Positions 39,307-43,700 of a stretch of DNA of 43,700 nucleotides are shown here, piece after piece. A model generated the notes under the pieces. That model saw only the letters and a list, made by a program, of their open reading frames with translations, made no database searches and was not told the origin of the DNA. The DNA is taken from contig LFEY01000031.1 of NCBI GenBank assembly GCA_001510275.1, positions 1 to 43,700 of the forward strand, written 5' to 3'. This DNA comes from Thaumarchaeota archaeon casp-thauma3 (lineage in GTDB: Archaea > Thermoproteota > Nitrososphaeria > Nitrososphaerales > Nitrosopumilaceae). Position 1 is the stretch's first letter; every line of letters begins with the position of its first letter. Both the position numbers and the translations under genes were made by a program.

Positions 39307-39993
39307 TTGTTGAAATCTCTTTTCATTACTGGAACTGATACTGATGTTGGAAAAACCTACATCACAGCAGGACTTGGGGTAGTCTTTCGAAAGATGGGAA
39401 TTGATGTTGGAGTAATGAAACCTTTTGCAGCTGGAATTGCTCAGAAGAAAGGTTACAAATCTGAAGATATTGAAATCTTATCTCGTGCTGCAATGGCATG
39501 TGATCCTGAAAAATTAGTAAATCCCCAGTTTTTTAGAATTCCTGCATCACCATACACTGCATGGAAAAAATTAAAAATAAAACCAAATATACCTACAATA
39601 TTATCTAGCTACAAAAAACTCTCAAAACTTCATGACATGATGCTTGTAGAAGGAATGGGAGGAATAATGACTCCAATTTTGAAAGACTATTACATTACAA
39701 ATTTAATAAAAGAGATGAAAATCCCTGCAGTAATTGTTACTCGAAGTAAGATTGGAACTGTTAATCATACTATAATGACTTGTAAAATGTGTGAAAAATA
39801 TAAAATTCCAGTCAAAGGAATTATAATTAATAATTTTGATGATGGTTATCCTGTCAAAGAACTAAAAAGAGACTTGCAAAATCTTACTGGAATCAAAGTT
39901 TTAGGCTCAATTCCTTTCATTAAAAATATGAGTGATGCATCTTTGTATAGAATTTTTAAAAAGAATATTGATTTTAAAATTCTATTAAAATAA
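39307..39993 (+). CDS. bioD: BioD, dethiobiotin synthetase
   Basis: A 228-aa ATP-dependent enzyme that closes the ureido ring from DAPA and CO2. The P-loop FITGTDTDVGKTYITAGLG (residues 6-24) is typical, with GVMKPFAAGIAQ next (Lys of the active site), VEGMGGIMTPIL, and a C-terminal VLGSIPF. Start TTG 39307 or 39310. It is divergent from bioA across 70 bases; only degenerate GTTAA sites are seen there, so regulation from a shared region is possible but unproved. Confidence 0.92.
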   Translation: MLKSLFITGTDTDVGKTYITAGLGVVFRKMGIDVGVMKPFAAGIAQKKGYKSEDIEILSRAAMACDPEKLVNPQFFRIPASPYTAWKKLKIKPNIPTILSSYKKLSKLHDMMLVEGMGGIMTPILKDYYITNLIKEMKIPAVIVTRSKIGTVNHTIMTCKMCEKYKIPVKGIIINNFDDGYPVKELKRDLQNLTGIKVLGSIPFIKNMSDASLYRIFKKNIDFKILLK

Positions 39994-39995
39994 TT

Positions 39996-40200
39996 TTATG
40001 CTTTTGGAATCGTAAAAAATACTGTGGTTCCTTTTCCTCCTTCACTTTCTAACCAAATCTTTCCTTTCATATCCTCAATAAACCCTTTACAAATTACAAG
40101 CCCTAACCCACTACCTCCATGTGATCTTGTATGTGATGTATCCAATAATTGAGACTAATTTTCCATATATCTCTGATTGTGATGTTGATGCCATGGTAGG
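39996..40200 (-). pseudogene. Histidine-kinase remnant (ATPase domain tail, frameshifted)
   Basis: The last 53 codons (39996-40154) read as the end of a sensor-kinase ATPase domain: [20 protein letters not shown] (G2 box), then [24 protein letters not shown] stop precedes them directly. In another frame just upstream, SEIYGKL resembles the segment that should come before, so a frameshift has occurred. No upstream N-box or dimerisation helix follows. A dead fragment beside bioD. Confidence 0.7.
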
Positions 40201-40254
40201 GCTATATGATGGTGGAAATAATAGCGACGTAATTTGTGAAACCTAGAATCTATC

Positions 40255-40806
40255 TTATACTCGTAAAATTTTGAATTTACTTTGTCCATGCACATTAACA
40301 AATTGTGCAATATCGTAGATAATTTCTGAAAATGTACTATTTTTTTTATCAATTACATATGATTTGTTTTTAAAATCCAGATCTTGAGATAAAACTAACC
40401 AAATGTTTTGTTTTTCTGGTTGTATTTTGTATATCTCTGTTAATTTTTTCTCAATTTCTTTTTTTTCACTAGTCTTTGGAATACATATGATCAAAGTTTG
40501 TTTAGGATCTTTTTCTAATGTTTTCAAATCTGGAATTACAATATCTATTTCTATTCCATTATATTCTACTTTTCTTTGACTATTTAGTAACGTATTGGTA
40601 AGAAGAAAATGAAGCAAACCTGTTGCTAAAATTCCCACACTTTCATCTTTTTCTCCTAATGTGATGATTTTATCATAACAATTCTCTATCACATCATCAA
40701 TGATTTCTGAGAATTTCTCATCAGGTATTAATTTTTGAATTTTTTCATCTGATTTTAATAAATAATCAAACAGATACTCCTTGACTGGATTAGTCTCTTC
40801 TTGCAT
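40255..40806 (-). CDS. Unknown protein with nuclease-fold-like core, 183 aa
   Basis: Not recognised as a named family. The middle part, KVEYNGIEIDIVIPDLKTLEKDPKQTLIICIPKT (residues about 80-113), has the strand-Asp-strand-x-Lys look of PD-(D/E)xK nucleases (Asp in EIDIVIPD, Lys in IICIPK). Before it lie two acidic helices and after it a Rossmann-like WLVLSQDLDF. Nuclease activity is a hypothesis only, since metal ligands are incomplete. A similar pattern is known in archaeal DNA-repair or tRNA-processing proteins. Monocistronic, leftward. Confidence 0.5.
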   Translation of the reverse strand: MQEETNPVKEYLFDYLLKSDEKIQKLIPDEKFSEIIDDVIENCYDKIITLGEKDESVGILATGLLHFLLTNTLLNSQRKVEYNGIEIDIVIPDLKTLEKDPKQTLIICIPKTSEKKEIEKKLTEIYKIQPEKQNIWLVLSQDLDFKNKSYVIDKKNSTFSEIIYDIAQFVNVHGQSKFKILRV

Positions 40807-40976
40807 TATTGTATCATACTAGAAAATTATAGTATGAAAAAGTGTTTTGTTTTCCTGAGAGATTAAAACTAATACCAATTTTGATAACATCTGTTGTACC
40901 AGTCTCACAAAATGTTAATTTTTTTTTGCATTTAGTACAAAATTTGTAACCTGTATGGGTAATGAATTAAAATTCA

Positions 40977-41078
40977 ATGAATTCTATGGCTGACTCCAGA
41001 TGTGAGCATTATTGGACTCCAAATGGGGCTTTTTTCTGTGTACATTGTGGAACAGATATTACCAAAATTTCATCGTAA
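40977..41078 (+). CDS. 33-aa zinc-binding microprotein
   Basis: ATG 40977 (or the in-frame ATG 40986) to TAA. Ligands RCEHYW and FCVHCGTD give one Cys, one His and a CxxC pair, a compact zinc knuckle. No promoter was identified with certainty. It is the second such microprotein in the window (see 699-806). Function unknown. Confidence 0.5.
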   Translation: MNSMADSRCEHYWTPNGAFFCVHCGTDITKISS

Positions 41079-41119
41079 AATACTTTCTATTAGAATAATT
41101 AATTAAAATTTGACTGTGT

Positions 41120-42514
41120 CTATTCATTAAAGATGTAACGTCTTTCACCTCTAGTCTCAATTTCAGTATTTACCTCTACTAGTACAAATTCTTTCTTTGA
41201 GTGTACCATTGATTGATCAGGTCTTAGTTTGTTTTCATGCAACTTTTCATATTCATCCCATGTTAGTTTTCTTCTCTGACCCACTTCTACTTCCAAGTTC
41301 ATATCCTTTACAACTTGTTCATACTCTGGTTGAATGACACCACTGAACACCATTGCACTACTTCCACTACCATATGATCCAAATCCAACTCTTTTCCCGT
41401 CTAAGTTAATTCCTTTTTGGTATTCAAATTCTAAACTACTTCTAAATCCCAAGTATAATGATGCAGTATACAAATTTCCAATCATAGTAGATGCAATAAG
41501 TGAACTTGCAAGTTTTGATTCGTACACTTCTTGGTATTCTGGAGTTTTTGAAAATAGTTTGGTAAATTCATGGTCTTTCGCCATAAATTCTTCATCACTT
41601 AACACTGATTCAATTGTCCCACGTGGATCCTTTGGAACTGGTTCTTCCATTCCTATTTCTTGTAAAATTCGCTTCCATCGTGGAAGTTGACGCCATTCAT
41701 GTCTAACTAAATACGCCAAGGCCTTTTTCCCCATGTTACTATATGGCAAATGCATGTGGATGTAATCCATATGATCTAAGATGGTTTCTCCAGGCTCTAT
41801 TTTAATTAGTCCTGATGAGATTACTTTTTTCTTGTATGCTTCAAGTGCTTTTCTTACTTGAATCATGTACAGTAAATTAGAATATTGACCATGCACAATT
41901 GGTGTTTCTTTTCCAAATGGTCTGTAAAAATCGTATTCATCTTTAATTGATGTAGCTGTAACTTTAGGATCAAATGCTAATAATCGTGGATTATCATTGA
42001 GAAGCATTACTACAGCTCCTGCACCTTGGGTCATCTCTCCACTAGAACCCATATCATATTTTGCAATATCTGATACTACTACTAGTGCTGCTTTTCCTTC
42101 TGCTTCTCCAGCTCTAATCCAATTGGTATTATCATAAAGTGCATAAGAACCACTAACGCAAGCAAATTTGGTCTCAACTCCTCCACAGTGCTCAAATGCT
42201 CCTTGACCATAAACCTGCTCTAGCATTCCAATAACATACGAGTTCATCGCCTTTGATTCATCAAATGCTGATTCAGTTGAAACGTATAATCTCCCAATAT
42301 CTTCTGGAGATAGTTTGTTTTTTTGCATAATTTTTAAACATGCATTTGCTGCAAGACATGCTGGGTCTTGATTGGAGTCAACAATTGACATTTGAGATAC
42401 TCCTAGGCCTTTTTGTAATTTTACTGGATCTAAACCTCTAGCTTCTGCAAAATCAGTTGCATCAAGATACAATCTAGGGATGTATATTGCAATATCATCT
42501 ACTCCTGCTGCCAT
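41120..42514 (-). CDS. hmgS: Hydroxymethylglutaryl-CoA synthase
   Basis: A 464-aa enzyme of the mevalonate route that makes isoprenoids for archaeal ether lipids: acetoacetyl-CoA plus acetyl-CoA to HMG-CoA. Catalytic residues by motif: Glu81 in STESAFDES, Cys119 in ACVSGSYAL, His255 in MHLPYSNMGKKAL. The C-terminal GVIQPEYEQVVKDM and MVHSKKEFVLVEVN complete a normal length. It is the eukaryote-type (long) form. A strong Shine-Dalgarno, GGAGG, lies 8-12 bases before the ATG, in contrast to the leaderless genes nearby. Confidence 0.93.
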   Translation of the reverse strand: MAAGVDDIAIYIPRLYLDATDFAEARGLDPVKLQKGLGVSQMSIVDSNQDPACLAANACLKIMQKNKLSPEDIGRLYVSTESAFDESKAMNSYVIGMLEQVYGQGAFEHCGGVETKFACVSGSYALYDNTNWIRAGEAEGKAALVVVSDIAKYDMGSSGEMTQGAGAVVMLLNDNPRLLAFDPKVTATSIKDEYDFYRPFGKETPIVHGQYSNLLYMIQVRKALEAYKKKVISSGLIKIEPGETILDHMDYIHMHLPYSNMGKKALAYLVRHEWRQLPRWKRILQEIGMEEPVPKDPRGTIESVLSDEEFMAKDHEFTKLFSKTPEYQEVYESKLASSLIASTMIGNLYTASLYLGFRSSLEFEYQKGINLDGKRVGFGSYGSGSSAMVFSGVIQPEYEQVVKDMNLEVEVGQRRKLTWDEYEKLHENKLRPDQSMVHSKKEFVLVEVNTEIETRGERRYIFNE

Positions 42515-42521
42515 AATTTTG

Positions 42522-42531
42522 CCTCCGGAGG
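42522..42531 (-). promoter_or_regulatory. Palindromic Shine-Dalgarno of hmgS
   Basis: The ten bases CCTCCGGAGG are a perfect palindrome whose GGAGG half is a full Shine-Dalgarno, 8 bases before the ATG. The palindrome could be a duplex-bound regulator site, or two mRNAs could pair through it. A second purine-rich block, GGGAGG, lies near 42570 on the plus strand. Confidence 0.5.
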
Positions 42532-42626
42532 TTCACTAATAAGGATATCCAGTAAATTCTAACTAGCTAGGGAGGACGTTTTAGTGCTTTTTTTGCCCTT
42601 TTATCGTTATTTGATCACTAATTCTT

Positions 42627-43352
42627 TTATTTTTTTAGTTCTGCTTCAAAAATATTTTTAAATGCCTCAAATGGTTGTGCCCCAAAAATTGATGTAGTTT
42701 TACCATCAGGCCCAATGACAAAAAATGCAGGGGTTCCTGTTAATTCAAGTGTCCTTGCATCCCTATTACTTGAAAGAATAGTTTGTGAATGTAGTCCATT
42801 TTCTATACATTCAGACCATTTATTCACATCTAAGCCAATTTCCTGGGCAAACTTTGCAAGATTTTCAGATGATGCCCACCCATTATTTTCGCCTGTCCAG
42901 TTTGAATACAAAATATCATGATATTCCCAAAACAATTCTTGATCATTTGCACAATGTGCTCCATGTGATGCTGCAATAGAATCAGAACCAATTATGTTGT
43001 AATCTTTGAAGATCATTTTCACTTTTCCAGTCTCTACATAATTTTTCAAAATACGATCTTCAGTTGAATGAAAGAAAACATTACAGAAATGACATTGATA
43101 ATCCCCAAACTCTATCAAAGTAACTGGTGCATTAGAATCACCAAGTACTGGTGATCCATTTTCTAAAAATGTTCTTATGGAAATATTTTGTGGGCCTGAT
43201 ACCTCAATATTTGCAGTTGGCTCTACAATAGTTGGAGTAGGTTTTAAAACAAGATCTGATTCATTTGAAATTGTATCAAACCCTAAAAACACTATAACTA
43301 ATACTATTGATGCAATTCCCGCACCTATTGCAAGAGATAGACCATGTATCAA
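42627..43352 (-). CDS. Membrane-anchored DsbA-like thiol oxidoreductase
   Basis: A 241-aa protein. Residues about 5-25 are a membrane anchor (LAIGAGIASIVLVIVFLGF), a linker rich in Thr/Pro follows, and the thioredoxin/DsbA domain runs from about 60. The redox site is Cys87-His-Phe-Cys90 (FGDYQCHFC), and the cis-proline is in LTGTPAFFVIG (about 208-218). It acts outside the membrane, forming or reshuffling disulfides. Together with the DipZ-like pair 8 kb away it shows active extracellular cysteine chemistry. No Tat motif in its N-terminus. Confidence 0.88.
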   Translation of the reverse strand: MIHGLSLAIGAGIASIVLVIVFLGFDTISNESDLVLKPTPTIVEPTANIEVSGPQNISIRTFLENGSPVLGDSNAPVTLIEFGDYQCHFCNVFFHSTEDRILKNYVETGKVKMIFKDYNIIGSDSIAASHGAHCANDQELFWEYHDILYSNWTGENNGWASSENLAKFAQEIGLDVNKWSECIENGLHSQTILSSNRDARTLELTGTPAFFVIGPDGKTTSIFGAQPFEAFKNIFEAELKK

Positions 43353-43700
43353 TAAATGTTAGGATTTTTTGATACATTTAGACTTTTGTGCTACGGTGAT
43401 AGCAATTTATCTAAACTATGTATCTTTAAAATTTTTAATGACTTTGCGTTCTAATATTATTATAACAATCAATCTTTGTAGGATTTTTAGTAGTATGTAA
43501 TTCTATTTTAAAAAAATTAATTTACTATGTAACTTGAAAATTTAATAGTTTTTTCTATGTTTTTAATTATACATTGTTTGAATTTAATGAACTAAAATCA
43601 CAAGATTGTTTTTCTTTTTTAATAAATAATTTCTTCTTGATCAGTTTTTTCAACTCATGAATTATGATTAATAAAATAATTTTATAATATCTCAATTTTA
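43353..43700. other. AT-rich intergenic stretch to the window edge
   Basis: About 350 bases of strongly AT-rich DNA. I find no ORF above 20 codons with protein-like text, no stable hairpin and no repeat. It should contain the promoter of the DsbA-like gene (a TATA candidate near 43380) and perhaps that of a gene beyond the edge. Confidence 0.4.

Noticed and set aside
40155-40352. 65-codon frame overlapping the kinase remnant and the 183-aa gene
   Set aside because: His/Tyr-rich and out of frame with both; no promoter of its own.

Overview
The window looks like a chromosome segment of a marine ammonia-oxidizing archaeon (Nitrososphaerota/Thaumarchaeota, Nitrosopumilus-like). The DNA is very AT-rich. 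The genes are archaeal: a eukaryote-like ribosomal protein set with eS4 and the RNase P protein Rpp29, a proteasome alpha subunit, PurP, eukaryote-type HMG-CoA synthase, and an ESCRT-III/CdvB protein. Many ORFs start with TTG or GTG. Several genes have a TATA box about 25 bases before the start codon, so they are probably leaderless. The genus-level call is inference from gene content, not from a marker-gene comparison.

Layout. 1-4.6 kb: a tail of a possible rightward gene, a small P-loop kinase, an 830-base gap with a 35-aa zinc protein and a candidate structured RNA, a CBS-TrkH potassium transporter, a DUF151 nuclease and two small unknown genes. 4.7-8.7 kb: PurP, a UbiX-type flavin prenyltransferase followed by an SRPBCC protein, and TatA/TatC. 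8.7-15.6 kb: a rightward purine block (purS-purQ-purL-purF, then DUF427, a membrane-anchored protein and purC). With PurP this gives six purine enzymes. 15.8-20.2 kb: a winged-helix regulator, a PPOX flavoprotein, a histone-H1-like Lys/Ala protein, several small genes and tRNA-Asn. Four copies of one palindromic element are scattered in this stretch. 20.2-28.0 kb: a tightly overlapped leftward ribosomal protein operon, uL3 to uL6. It includes uS14 (59 aa) but lacks uL2, eIF1/SUI1 and the usual distal genes. 28.0-28.9 kb: a 906-base gap with a small membrane protein, decayed coding tails and a second candidate RNA. 28.9-30.5 kb: a SPOUT methyltransferase and psmA. 30.6-32.9 kb: an accessory-looking stretch with a Doc-like protein lacking its catalytic histidine and partners of unknown function, then DUF371 and small genes. 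33.0-35.6 kb: CdvB, and a two-gene DipZ-like disulfide system (thioredoxin-like plus CcdA). 35.6-40.0 kb: biotin genes bioF-bioB-bioA leftward and bioD divergent. 40.0-43.4 kb: a decayed histidine kinase, a nuclease-fold-like unknown, HMG-CoA synthase and a membrane-anchored DsbA-like oxidoreductase.

The most interesting non-coding signals are: (1) two free-standing RNA candidates (about 1170-1280 and 28581-28655), each with a TATA-like box, a closed multi-stem fold and a T-tract; (2) the palindrome family TTTCTAAA-TTCGAG-TTTAGAAA, always just 3' of a leftward unit; (3) a perfect BirA-type operator (TGTTAACC-N14-GGTTAACA) before bioB, and the same half-sites with the same 14-base spacing in front of the ribosomal operon. 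At least ten genes shorter than 52 codons are also supported by reading frames, starts and, in several cases, promoters.
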